IMG/VR virus record: IMGVR_UViG_3300027782_000025
Location: 62,001-126,000 of that record
Source of the DNA: a virus
DNA length: 64,000 nt
Reading direction: 5' to 3' (one strand)
The translations under genes and the position numbers were made by a program. The notes under the pieces are model-generated. The model was not told the DNA's origin. It worked only from the letters and a program-made list of their open reading frames with translations, and ran no database searches. Below, one piece after another: positions 54,637 through 62,975 of this stretch. Positions within the stretch are counted from its first letter, which is position 1, and each line of letters opens with the position of its first letter.

Positions 54637-57135
54637 TCATGATTTTGGTAAATCATGCTCTGTGATATCAGCACCTTGTGATTCAGTGATCGGATGCCCT
54701 TTAGCTCTCATCAATATGTCATAATTTTCCTTAATGACTTCATCCCTGATAGCTTTAGGCACTGACCATTCTACTAATAAATCATTATCTTGGTTTGGAT
54801 CATGAATTATATTAGTCATTGGTTTTGGTTGGTTTCTAGAAAGACCATCCAATTCCTTTGATTCTATTAAATATTCATATTTAGTGTTCAAAGTCTTTGT
54901 ATCGTCATAACTAAATCCGCGCCTCTCATGTATCTTTTCTAAATATGTTCTAACCCTTCCTGACACTTCTTTGCGCTTCATTTCGTTAATCAGCTTTTTA
55001 TGAGCCTTGGCGTCAAAGCCGCCCTCACCAAGCGGCGGTAAACCTCCAGCGTCAGCACCACCAGGAGGAGCACCTGCGTCAGCACCACCAGGAGGAGCAC
55101 CTGCGTCAGCACCACCAACAGGAGGAGCGCCACCTTCAGCACCTTCTGGTGGCGCACCGCCTTCTGGAGGAGCATCACCAGCGCCTTCTAAACCACCCAT
55201 AGCACCGCCGCCGCCGCCACCGCCACCGCCACCGCCACCTCCGCCTTCTTCACCACCTTCTTCGCTTTCAGGAGACTTACTAAGCATTTCTAAATCTTTT
55301 AATTCTTGAATTTCGTCAGGAGTTAGATCGGTAAAATGGGTAACGATCCATTCTTTTGGGAACCAGCCAAGATCTTTAAGATCAGACATTACACCTACTC
55401 TTGTTCTCCAAGATTCGATCCTATATAATTCTTCCATGGCACTAGTAGCGGTAAGTGCTATTTCGAAGCCTTTAAGATCTTCAACAGAAAAACCTTTAAG
55501 TGCTAAATGGACAATAGCCACCTTTGTTAAGCCGTTTGCCACTTCTCTCTGAATATACTGAACGGCTTTAGCGAACTCGCTATGGCTCTGTGATAAGGAT
55601 TTTTCGCTTGACTCTCCAGCACCTTCCCCGATACCTACCCTAGCAAATGGTATTTTCATAGGCGCTACCATCTTCTTTTTAAAATATTCGATATCTGCTA
55701 TTTTATCGACATTTTCACCGCCTTGTAGTATTTCAACATCAGGGCCAGTGCCGTCGCTACGTCTAGGCAGAAAATAATCATCTTCTTGAATTAGAGGACT
55801 ATATCGTTCATCAAAAGAGCCGGTGGTAGGGTTATAAAACCTCTGCCTCTTAAAATTCCTAGCAATCATCTGCATATATTCTGGAACTTCTTTGGGCGGT
55901 ATCATTCCAACAGGTATTATAAACTTGCGTCGTTCCGGTGCTCTTGTGATCCTATAAATCAAAGCGGCATCTTCCATCAACCGCAATTGCTTAAACGCCT
56001 TCCTACCGCCATCTAGTATTGACTTGCCGTAGGGGGCATAAAAGTTTTCAAAATTAGTTAATCGGAGATGCATAACTTGCCAAGGATGCAAGAATATGGG
56101 CTTTGGCCACATGCTATCCATGTGAAAGAATCCAATTAGATCACCATAACGGGTCTCGATCCTTGTGAAGTTATACACATTCATAAACTTAAGAGCCGCT
56201 ACCGATGTGCGGTCAGCGTCAAGCGTTATCTCAAACGGCATATCACCGTACTTGCACAGATACCTAATTGTAGGCCGGCAAAGAGTATCCCAATTTAAGG
56301 TATTATAAAACAGGCTTTCGAGTTCCCGCTTTAGGCGGATCGAACGTGCTCTAATAATTAAAGTGTGTTTACGCTCAGGGTCTACCAAGCTATTATGTAC
56401 TATCAGAAAATTAGGGCCTGTCCCGACAGCAAAGTTATGATGCTCAGGAACCTCTATATCGTATACTTTATCTGCCTTCCCAGCAACTTCTACGGCTTTC
56501 ACTACCTTCTCACCATCTTCTTCGGTCGGTGCATCGATGGGTGTACCGGTTATATCTGCATTAATTATAGTAAAAGAACGTATCCGCTGCCCCGCCTTTA
56601 ATTCAGATGCTCTAACATATTCATCTGTCTCAGTTAAGTAAAGATGCTCAGCAGTATTCGTTATGATGGTGCCATCTTCGAAGATAACTCTAATAGTATC
56701 AACATCAATGCCAGTGACTCTGGCGCCCTTAGCGACAGCTGGAACGAATTTCTGGTTGGCGATATCATACGCTATGACGATGAACTCATGCTCGCTACCG
56801 GCCTGAGCCAATTTTTCTATCGTGATCGTAGATCCATTAACTAATAATATTGGAGTACTACCCACTAAACAGGCTTCATCTGCATATAGATCGAGAGCTA
56901 AGCTTATTTCGCCGGTTTGATCCATCTGCTCATAGTCTTTATATCTCTCTAGGCGATTTATCTGAAGATTTGTTTGGTCTAAAATAGCGGCTTGCTGGTT
57001 AAAATCTAAAAAATCACCACCGGATGTCAATCTATCGAGGTTAGTCTGATCTTGAAAGATCCTTTCCGACTGATATATTCTATTCTGCCTTGTCAGGGCT
57101 CGTAATCTATCGAAAATTAACCAATTGCTAGCCAT
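54637..57135 (-). CDS. portal protein, T4 gp20-like, interrupted by a mini-intein
   Basis: 832 residues including a 160-residue intein (56392-56871). The exteins carry portal landmarks: QTGEISLALDLYADEA before, SLVDPERKHTLIIRAR and LFYNTLNWD after, RRKFIIPVGMIPPKEVPEY and IADIEYFKKKMVAPMKIPFA further on. The C-terminal third is low-complexity: a run of Gly and 27-base repeats encoding Ala-Pro-Pro-Gly-Gly units, unusual for a portal. The portal forms the dodecameric head vertex for DNA packaging. GGAG before ATG 57135 is preferred to TTG 57147. A TGTAAATA element lies upstream. Confidence 0.92.
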   Translation of the reverse strand: MASNWLIFDRLRALTRQNRIYQSERIFQDQTNLDRLTSGGDFLDFNQQAAILDQTNLQINRLERYKDYEQMDQTGEISLALDLYADEACLVGSTPILLVNGSTITIEKLAQAGSEHEFIVIAYDIANQKFVPAVAKGARVTGIDVDTIRVIFEDGTIITNTAEHLYLTETDEYVRASELKAGQRIRSFTIINADITGTPIDAPTEEDGEKVVKAVEVAGKADKVYDIEVPEHHNFAVGTGPNFLIVHNSLVDPERKHTLIIRARSIRLKRELESLFYNTLNWDTLCRPTIRYLCKYGDMPFEITLDADRTSVAALKFMNVYNFTRIETRYGDLIGFFHMDSMWPKPIFLHPWQVMHLRLTNFENFYAPYGKSILDGGRKAFKQLRLMEDAALIYRITRAPERRKFIIPVGMIPPKEVPEYMQMIARNFKRQRFYNPTTGSFDERYSPLIQEDDYFLPRRSDGTGPDVEILQGGENVDKIADIEYFKKKMVAPMKIPFARVGIGEGAGESSEKSLSQSHSEFAKAVQYIQREVANGLTKVAIVHLALKGFSVEDLKGFEIALTATSAMEELYRIESWRTRVGVMSDLKDLGWFPKEWIVTHFTDLTPDEIQELKDLEMLSKSPESEEGGEEGGGGGGGGGGGGGGAMGGLEGAGDAPPEGGAPPEGAEGGAPPVGGADAGAPPGGADAGAPPGGADAGGLPPLGEGGFDAKAHKKLINEMKRKEVSGRVRTYLEKIHERRGFSYDDTKTLNTKYEYLIESKELDGLSRNQPKPMTNIIHDPNQDNDLLVEWSVPKAIRDEVIKENYDILMRAKGHPITESQGADITEHDLPKS
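55055..55108. repeat. 27-bp tandem repeat in the portal tail
   Basis: Two identical 27-base units (55055-55081, 55082-55108) and a diverged third encode Pro/Gly/Ala repeats. About 100 bases on, 55204-55245 is a GCC/ACC triplet run giving a poly-Gly tract. Confidence 0.85.
56392..56871 (-). other. mini-intein inserted in the portal gene
   Basis: 160 residues in frame with the portal. Block A is CLVGSTPILLVNGSTITIEK (Cys1 nucleophile), block B includes ITNTAEHLYLTE with the TxxH motif, block F is KVYDIEVPEHHNFAV and block G ends LIVHN followed by Ser+1. The penultimate His, terminal Asn and Ser+1 are all present, so splicing should work. No LAGLIDADG or HNH domain lies between blocks B and F, so it cannot home by itself. 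Removal joins YADEA to SLVDPER, the conserved portal sequence. Confidence 0.93.
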
Positions 57136-57162
57136 ATGCCGCTCCAAGCCCTAAAATAAATA

Positions 57163-57170
57163 TATTTACA
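57163..57170 (-). promoter_or_regulatory. late-promoter-like element TGTAAATA
   Basis: Minus-strand TTGTAAATATATTT, 13 bases identical to the element at 9795. It lies in the 118-base gap upstream of the portal gene. A weak AAGCCG/CGGCTT hairpin between it and the terminase stop might end the terminase transcript. Confidence 0.5.
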
Positions 57171-57253
57171 ATAGCCAAATAACCTTAAAGCCGAATTAAT
57201 AACGGCTTAAATAATTTTAAATCGTTCTATATAATACAATTAAACCAATAATA

Positions 57254-59224
57254 TTATTTTCTCTTTTGTCTATAAAATTTAGGAGGCGTAACCAAAGGTC
57301 TACCTCCTACGGAAGGTATAGCTCCAAGCTGATATGTAAATTGATCAAGAACACGCTGAGCTGCTATTTCTGGCAAATCGATTGGCTCCATGCTCATTGG
57401 TATTAACAAGCTCGATCCGCCTTTTTCAATAAACGACTGCTGGTCGACTACACGTTGTTCATCAGTCAATATGGTCGGGCCAACCATCGATCTAAAATCA
57501 GTATTGTGATTAGCTGGTGAGACGATTCCACCATCGTCGATAAAAGCGTCGCTAGTACCGATGAAGGCAAGAGCTGTTGCAATTACTAGATCGTCGAAGT
57601 TGCCTGCACCGTCTTCTGCCTCAGTTTTAGATGTATCCCGCCCTGACTTGTCTCTTTTTCGAACATACGTCTGAAATTGCTTCAGTAACCTCTGAGAATA
57701 AACCCTATATCCTGAGTCATCCTCTCTAATATAATCGATCAGAAATTTATTCATTGTTGGCTTACTAGAAGCAGTTGTCGCATAACCATATGGCGCCACT
57801 TTTAAGGCTCTAGGCCGGCGCTTTTTACCACCTGCTTGTGGCTTATCATTAATGTCTTTACGGCGCCATAATCTGGGATACATAAAATCATGACGCAATG
57901 CATCGATGATAATATCTCCACCATTATTTCGCTCTATAACCGCTAGGGCGTTGTTATAATATCGTCCAATCCTGTCGATATATTTTGCTAATTCCCTCGG
58001 TAATACTCTTGCCATAAATTCAGCAGCTTGCTCCCTGGTGTCGAGATCGAACACCTCTATGGTACTATAATCCCTGCCTTTACCAGTTGCTATATCGACA
58101 CCCATTACATATCGATGAGCTGGTTTGCTTTCTTCCAGTATGATCTTGCCTCTTCGTCTCTCAGGAGACCGGTTTATTGGTTTATGCCATATCCAAAAAC
58201 CCTGATCAGGGTCGATGAAAGAAAAATCAAGCTCGCTAACGACATTATTGGTCGGATGTGTGAAGGTCTGAAGACCATTGACTTTTTCTACAGGCGGTTT
58301 AATCGTTAGAGCAACTGCAGCAAGAGCGTTTTTATCAAGCACGGTGTTACCTGAGCCGATAAAGGCCGCCAATACTTCCTGTTCAAATTTCCAGCCTTCC
58401 CCCTGCTCTTGCAAAGCTTGCCATTGTTCTTCGAGCCAAGGTGACCAATATGGACCATATTTTGATATTTCGGCTTTCCCTGAACATTGACGTAGATTGT
58501 CCCTCGGAGCTATACGCTTCTTATCTAATGATAGCGGGTCAGTATATTCTATAGACCAGTCCATATCCCACCAATTTATAATAATCGGATTAAATGGACT
58601 AACTCCAGCTTCTGCATCTGTCCATGCGCTCCAGTACCAATTACCAACACCATTGCTAGTGCTAATGCAAATAACCGAACCCCCGTGCTGCAAGGTCGGC
58701 CAACCTGCTGCCCATAGGACATCCATATTAGGGATAAACGCGGCCTCATCGATAATATTTAAGGATGCCGCATGGGATCTTAACACTTCTGGATGCGAAG
58801 TAAGAGACTGAATCTTGGAGCCGTTAGGAAAGAATACTTCATGCTCATTTTGCTTCGTAGGAGTCCAGATCTCGCGCATCCAAGGAGGTAAGTTGTTAAA
58901 CAAAAAATAAATATGCTCGCGCAAGAAGGACATTGCATCTTCATTACGTCTTGAGACTATCAAAATGGTCTTATGAGCATTAAACATGGCAAACCAGAGA
59001 GCGAAAGCTCCGGATATCTTTGAGACACCCGCTTGGCGACATTTTCTGAATATGTTAAGTCGGTTTTTTCTAAAGCATGTCAGAGCATGTAACTGGTATT
59101 TAAATGGATCGAAAGGAATAACACCAGCCGAGGGATGCTTAATCTTTCCGAAATTACGCAAAAACCAAGCTACGGATTTTTGGCAACGTTTAATAACTTC
59201 TAATTTAGCTTGTTCTGGCGTCAT
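57254..59224 (-). CDS. terL: terminase large subunit, T4 gp17-like
   Basis: 656 residues. The ATPase half has a deviant Walker A FRKCRQAGVSKI (about 59-70), Walker B SLNIIDEAAF (Asp159, Glu160) and an ISTSNGVGN coupling motif. The nuclease half has YVMGVDIATGKGRDYSTIEV near residue 375, an ALAVIERNNGG strand and GNFDDLVIATALAF, whose aspartates form the RuvC-like metal site. It translocates DNA into the prohead and cuts it. ATGA overlap with the probable small subunit upstream; the portal follows. Confidence 0.95.
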   Translation of the reverse strand: MTPEQAKLEVIKRCQKSVAWFLRNFGKIKHPSAGVIPFDPFKYQLHALTCFRKNRLNIFRKCRQAGVSKISGAFALWFAMFNAHKTILIVSRRNEDAMSFLREHIYFLFNNLPPWMREIWTPTKQNEHEVFFPNGSKIQSLTSHPEVLRSHAASLNIIDEAAFIPNMDVLWAAGWPTLQHGGSVICISTSNGVGNWYWSAWTDAEAGVSPFNPIIINWWDMDWSIEYTDPLSLDKKRIAPRDNLRQCSGKAEISKYGPYWSPWLEEQWQALQEQGEGWKFEQEVLAAFIGSGNTVLDKNALAAVALTIKPPVEKVNGLQTFTHPTNNVVSELDFSFIDPDQGFWIWHKPINRSPERRRGKIILEESKPAHRYVMGVDIATGKGRDYSTIEVFDLDTREQAAEFMARVLPRELAKYIDRIGRYYNNALAVIERNNGGDIIIDALRHDFMYPRLWRRKDINDKPQAGGKKRRPRALKVAPYGYATTASSKPTMNKFLIDYIREDDSGYRVYSQRLLKQFQTYVRKRDKSGRDTSKTEAEDGAGNFDDLVIATALAFIGTSDAFIDDGGIVSPANHNTDFRSMVGPTILTDEQRVVDQQSFIEKGGSSLLIPMSMEPIDLPEIAAQRVLDQFTYQLGAIPSVGGRPLVTPPKFYRQKRK

Positions 59225-59718
59225 ATGTCATCATTTTCGCCTAGTGGTTGGCTTAAAATTCTTTCTAGCATGTTCGAATCAATTCCAGCGCTAACAGTAT
59301 TTTGCTGAATATTGATGCTAGACTTGGTAGCGGCCAAAGTTTTAGCGTTAGCTTCGATCATTTTAACGGCCGTAGTATTAATATTCGACTTTACTTCGAT
59401 CGCCTTTACAAGCGATTCAATTATACCAGTAGACAATTTAGAGCCTGTTCCGATAGCACTTTCTACTTGATCGCGCAACATGTTTATAAGATCTTGAGTT
59501 TCAGCCCGATCTGCCTTGCATGCCTTTAAAACATCATCAGTAACATCATCTAACCTACGCAAGTATTTGGTTATATCGACAGCTTCTGGTTCAACGCTTG
59601 CGTTATTAGGATTTAATGTAGATATAACATGTGGGGCTACATTGGCTAAGTCTAGTGTAGAGGGAACTTGGTCGCTGGCCTTGTCTAAATCTCTAAATAA
59701 ATCATTTAGTTCTGTCAT
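59221..59718 (-). CDS. terS: probable terminase small subunit, T4 gp16-like
   Basis: 165 residues, the length of T4 gp16 (164), directly upstream of and overlapping the large subunit. It is helical with a central coiled coil (about 75-135) and acidic, as expected for the ring-forming small subunit that recognises DNA. I see no clear HTH, and identification rests on position, size and coiled coil. AGGA precedes the ATG. Confidence 0.7.
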   Translation of the reverse strand: MTELNDLFRDLDKASDQVPSTLDLANVAPHVISTLNPNNASVEPEAVDITKYLRRLDDVTDDVLKACKADRAETQDLINMLRDQVESAIGTGSKLSTGIIESLVKAIEVKSNINTTAVKMIEANAKTLAATKSSINIQQNTVSAGIDSNMLERILSQPLGENDDI

Positions 59719-60151
59719 CCGATTTTTCCTCGGCGTTTTTATCTATCAACGACACTGATAAATTAGAAGATGCTAACTTTTCATGCAATTCTGTCACAGT
59801 AATCTTCTGGTCATCTATCAATTTTAACAATTTATCGAGTTTACCTTCAGTATGGACAGTATTGGCTTTTTTGCGTTGTGTCCTTGTGCTCTTTTTATGT
59901 GCTTGCTTGGTAGCTCCATGACTCATTTGGTCAATGGGCTTTTTTTTGGGGTGCACTCTTCCAGCAAGATCAAATGGCTTTACCCTGCTATGTCCAGTCG
60001 GATTATCGATCCTGTTCTTTTTGCCGACTCTAGTTCGTCTGCGTACTCTTTCTATAACTGAGCCGCCCATAGATTCAGCTATAAAACTATTAAATTCTTC
60101 CAAGGTTAATGACTGATCAGCGATTTTTTCTACTATTAGATCGTATTTCAT
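59702..60151 (-). CDS. hypothetical basic protein with capsid-targeting-type N-terminus
   Basis: 149 residues. MKYDLIVEKIADQSLTLE carries an IVE site and FNSFIAESMGG an IAE site, both prohead-protease type. A strongly basic central region (SVIERVRRRTRVGKKNR, PKKKPIDQMSHGATKQAHKK) could bind DNA. A helical C-terminus follows. AGGAAGAG precedes the ATG. It may be an internal head protein, by inference. Confidence 0.6.
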   Translation of the reverse strand: MKYDLIVEKIADQSLTLEEFNSFIAESMGGSVIERVRRRTRVGKKNRIDNPTGHSRVKPFDLAGRVHPKKKPIDQMSHGATKQAHKKSTRTQRKKANTVHTEGKLDKLLKLIDDQKITVTELHEKLASSNLSVSLIDKNAEEKSDDRTK

Positions 60152-60152
60152 T

Positions 60153-61106
60153 TTACTCTTCCTCTTCGTCGAGTATTACTTTTTTGCGCTCAAGGGAGTT
60201 ATTGGTGGACCCTCGGTTTATTGGCGAATCGGTAAATTCTGTGCTTCTTAATTTGAGTAATTTTAAAAAACCAGTAATTATAAATCTCGATAATTTAGTT
60301 TTTTCTATCAATTTTCCGACTAAACCATCATGTGGTTTATCATCAGTCCGTATCAATAGATCCAAAGCTTCGATAATAATTATATGTTCTTCATTATATT
60401 GGCATATGTTCTTGGCTTCTCCGAGAAATCTAGCCATAACGTCGTTTTGAGTTTTAGTCTTGGTGCCGACATGATTCAAATAGGCATCACTATTCTTCCT
60501 ATCACGTCCCTCTTTTTTGATGTATGCCAATATGACTGTTCTCGCTACTTGCGACCACATATTGAATACTTTACTTGCGCCTTTATATAATATAGTGGTA
60601 GAGCCACCAAATAATCCTTGCTTCGGCTCAATGATCGGTGCTTCTGAAAAGGTCGAGCTGCATACTTTACACTTTTTGATGAGCTTAACTGTTTCTTCTA
60701 ATCTAAGTATACCATATTCTAATTGGCTTGGCGAATACAAAATTGAATCGCTTGGTCTGTCCGGATTGTAGCATCTACGGCAATGCGGCCTAGCTTTATA
60801 TTTATATAGTACTTTTTCGACTTGGCACCAAGCGGTGTTGACAAGATCTCCCATGGAGGAGTCTTCCTGGCCTGGATAGATCATATGGAGGCCTTGCTTC
60901 CTGATGATCTGCCTGATTAATTCTGAGGCGTTGGACATAATAGCATCGCGTAGACTAACATCAGTACATCCTGTCCAAATGTACTTGGTTAAATTCCATT
61001 CTACTATTTCATTTATAAAATATAAGCGTTTAGGTACTTCAGAGGCATCACTTACCAAATAATGCGCTGGGCACTTTAAATCTGGATCTGATGAGTTCGC
61101 TTCCAT
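60153..61106 (-). CDS. T4 gp55-like late sigma factor with zinc-ribbon insert
   Basis: 317 residues. YPGQEDSSMGDLVNTAWCQV, EKVLYKYK and VFNMWSQVARTVILAYIKKE parallel the region 2 helices of T4 gp55 (a divergent sigma that recognises TATAAATA). Between the two helices sits an insert of about 75 residues with CRRC (109-112) and CKVC (146-149), a likely zinc ribbon. After it a RDRKNSDAYLNHV stretch and a helical C-terminus end in an acidic tail. It should direct late transcription from the TAAATA elements of this window. Starts at ATG 61106, inside the helicase 3' end. Confidence 0.75.
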   Translation of the reverse strand: MEANSSDPDLKCPAHYLVSDASEVPKRLYFINEIVEWNLTKYIWTGCTDVSLRDAIMSNASELIRQIIRKQGLHMIYPGQEDSSMGDLVNTAWCQVEKVLYKYKARPHCRRCYNPDRPSDSILYSPSQLEYGILRLEETVKLIKKCKVCSSTFSEAPIIEPKQGLFGGSTTILYKGASKVFNMWSQVARTVILAYIKKEGRDRKNSDAYLNHVGTKTKTQNDVMARFLGEAKNICQYNEEHIIIIEALDLLIRTDDKPHDGLVGKLIEKTKLSRFIITGFLKLLKLRSTEFTDSPINRGSTNNSLERKKVILDEEEE

Positions 61107-62640
61107 CTAGTACACCATTCGGAAAGATCACGGTAGACGGATAGCCTATGTGATCTATTATCTTCAACCTTGCTTTAGAGTGGTTATATAGGTATTTGTT
61201 ATTTCGAAAATAAAAATCATATATAACACTCTTTCCGCGTTTATTTAGCCGCAAGGCTCGACCTATTTTTTGCTCGAAATCCGATTGTAATTTACCACCA
61301 GTAGCCACAATCAACCTCTCGCATCCGCCTTTTAAATCCAAACCCCGATTGATTATTTTTCCACCGATAAGAATCTGGAACTTCCTATCCTCAAAGTCCC
61401 TAATTACTTCCCTGCGTGTATTCTTATCAGTCTTACCGAAAATAAAATGTGCTGGATAACCAGCACTATTAAACAATTCGAGCAAACTACGGCCAAGAAC
61501 CTCTCTATCTACTAAAATTAGTACTCCATCACCTTCTGGTAATTTATTAGTAGCTATACGATATATTAAGGAATGAAAATCGGCGTTTTCAACCATAAAA
61601 TCATTTATAGCTATATCATAGGCCGTCGACTCCTTGATATCGCCCAGACCGCCGACACAAAACATCTTGTACTCACAAGGAATAATCCTTCCAAGGCTGG
61701 TTAATAAAGCCCTGTCGACTCTGTGAATAATCGACCCTAGATGCTCCTGCACCACCAAAGCTTCAACCGGCTTAGAAGGATCAGTAGGAGTACCACTAAA
61801 ACCATATCTTCTACGGCCATGAAAGTGATTCCTAAAAAGATTTTTATATGATTCACTGCAAGCCTTGTCGCATTCATCGACTAGTAACATTTCAGCTTTA
61901 TGAATATAATCTAATAATTCATTAGCATTCGCCTTGCGGGTCTCGAATGCTTTAAGCTGATTCTCGAACCTATTGTAACGCTTGGTATATTGGTGTTCAT
62001 CCTCGCCTTTAAGATGCTTGGGCGGTACCGGTGCCGCTTTAGGCGGTGTAAGAGACTGTATCGAACCTACGACAATAGTCTGACCATTCGGCTTATGCCC
62101 AGCATAAAACATCCCTACTTCGTCCTTAATATCTCGTAACAATAAACGTGATCGCGCCTGTTCTACAACAATTGTCTGATCAGCCAGAATGACCGTAGGG
62201 CAGTCGAAGATCTTGCAAATCGCACACGCCACTTCTGTCTTACCGGCGCCAGTTGGTAAAGCAATGATCCCACATTCATTGGTAATCGCTTCTTTTATCG
62301 AAGTCAGCTGGTATTCTTCAAGGGTAATATCTGGTAACATGTCAGGCGTGACGATATCAACAGTCGGTACAGGGTATCTCCAAGCATCTCTTGCATCGGT
62401 TATAGAAAGCGGTAAATTATGCTTCTTACACACTTCGATCACTAGAGCCAACAATGGCCTAGCGATTTTCTTTCTTGAACGATTATATTTTCTATAGACA
62501 CCATCCCATTGCCCTCGCTGGTTAGGATCTATGTAGGTCCCAGGCCTTGAGACGCTGAAAGCCTCCCATAGAACATTATCTTCATGCTGGGTGATGTTTT
62601 CAAAATAAACAAAATTATTGTCGCGTATGATTGCATTCAT
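61048..62640 (-). CDS. SF2 DNA helicase, UvsW-like
   Basis: 530 residues with all SF2 motifs: IIALPTGAGKTEVA (Walker A, 129-135), MLLVDECDKA (DECD box, 255-258), RYGFSGTPTDP (motif III), ILILVDREVLG, then LIGGKIINRGLDLKG and FEQKIGRALRLNKRGKS (motifs V and VI). T4 UvsW has this architecture, with an N-terminal domain of about 100 residues before the helicase core as here. UvsW acts on recombination and origin R-loops, shutting off early origins. Overlaps the gp55-like gene by 59 bases. Confidence 0.88.
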   Translation of the reverse strand: MNAIIRDNNFVYFENITQHEDNVLWEAFSVSRPGTYIDPNQRGQWDGVYRKYNRSRKKIARPLLALVIEVCKKHNLPLSITDARDAWRYPVPTVDIVTPDMLPDITLEEYQLTSIKEAITNECGIIALPTGAGKTEVACAICKIFDCPTVILADQTIVVEQARSRLLLRDIKDEVGMFYAGHKPNGQTIVVGSIQSLTPPKAAPVPPKHLKGEDEHQYTKRYNRFENQLKAFETRKANANELLDYIHKAEMLLVDECDKACSESYKNLFRNHFHGRRRYGFSGTPTDPSKPVEALVVQEHLGSIIHRVDRALLTSLGRIIPCEYKMFCVGGLGDIKESTAYDIAINDFMVENADFHSLIYRIATNKLPEGDGVLILVDREVLGRSLLELFNSAGYPAHFIFGKTDKNTRREVIRDFEDRKFQILIGGKIINRGLDLKGGCERLIVATGGKLQSDFEQKIGRALRLNKRGKSVIYDFYFRNNKYLYNHSKARLKIIDHIGYPSTVIFPNGVLDGSELIRSRFKVPSALFGK

Positions 62641-62661
62641 AGCTTAATAATACATCGATAA

Positions 62662-62919
62662 TTATTTTCCGGTTATAGTTTTAATGTGTTCTTGGTGCTT
62701 TTCTTCTGGCAGGTACCATGGTATCTTAGGCGTCGTTTTTTGTATAGGCTGGTCACTATTTATCCAGCCGTCCCTTATAGAGTATCGGCCAGAAAAGCAA
62801 GCACACTCTATAGAACAAAAGCTTATCTCTTGGTTACTCTCAGATATGATCCTATCGCAGCACGCACAATGGGTATGGATATTGTCTATTCTACAACATT
62901 TATCGTTTAGTGTTGACAT
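62662..62919 (-). CDS. small zinc-finger protein
   Basis: 85 residues with two cysteine pairs, THCACCDRIIS and FCSIECACFSGR, plus an N-terminal KCCRID; the spacing fits one zinc-binding knuckle pair. Its C-terminus is Lys/His-rich. No ribosome site is visible before the ATG, and a TTAAATA element about 12 bases upstream suggests a short leader. A regulatory or DNA-contact role is inferred from the fold only. Confidence 0.6.
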   Translation of the reverse strand: MSTLNDKCCRIDNIHTHCACCDRIISESNQEISFCSIECACFSGRYSIRDGWINSDQPIQKTTPKIPWYLPEEKHQEHIKTITGK

Positions 62920-62975
62920 AATATCTATTTAAGCTATGTCTGTGTATCGTCGTAACATAATAAGCTATGTTTGAT

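Noticed and set aside
55007-55309. Pro/Ser/Ala-rich plus-strand frame
   Set aside because: Antisense of the portal Gly/Ala/Pro repeats; low complexity opens several frames.
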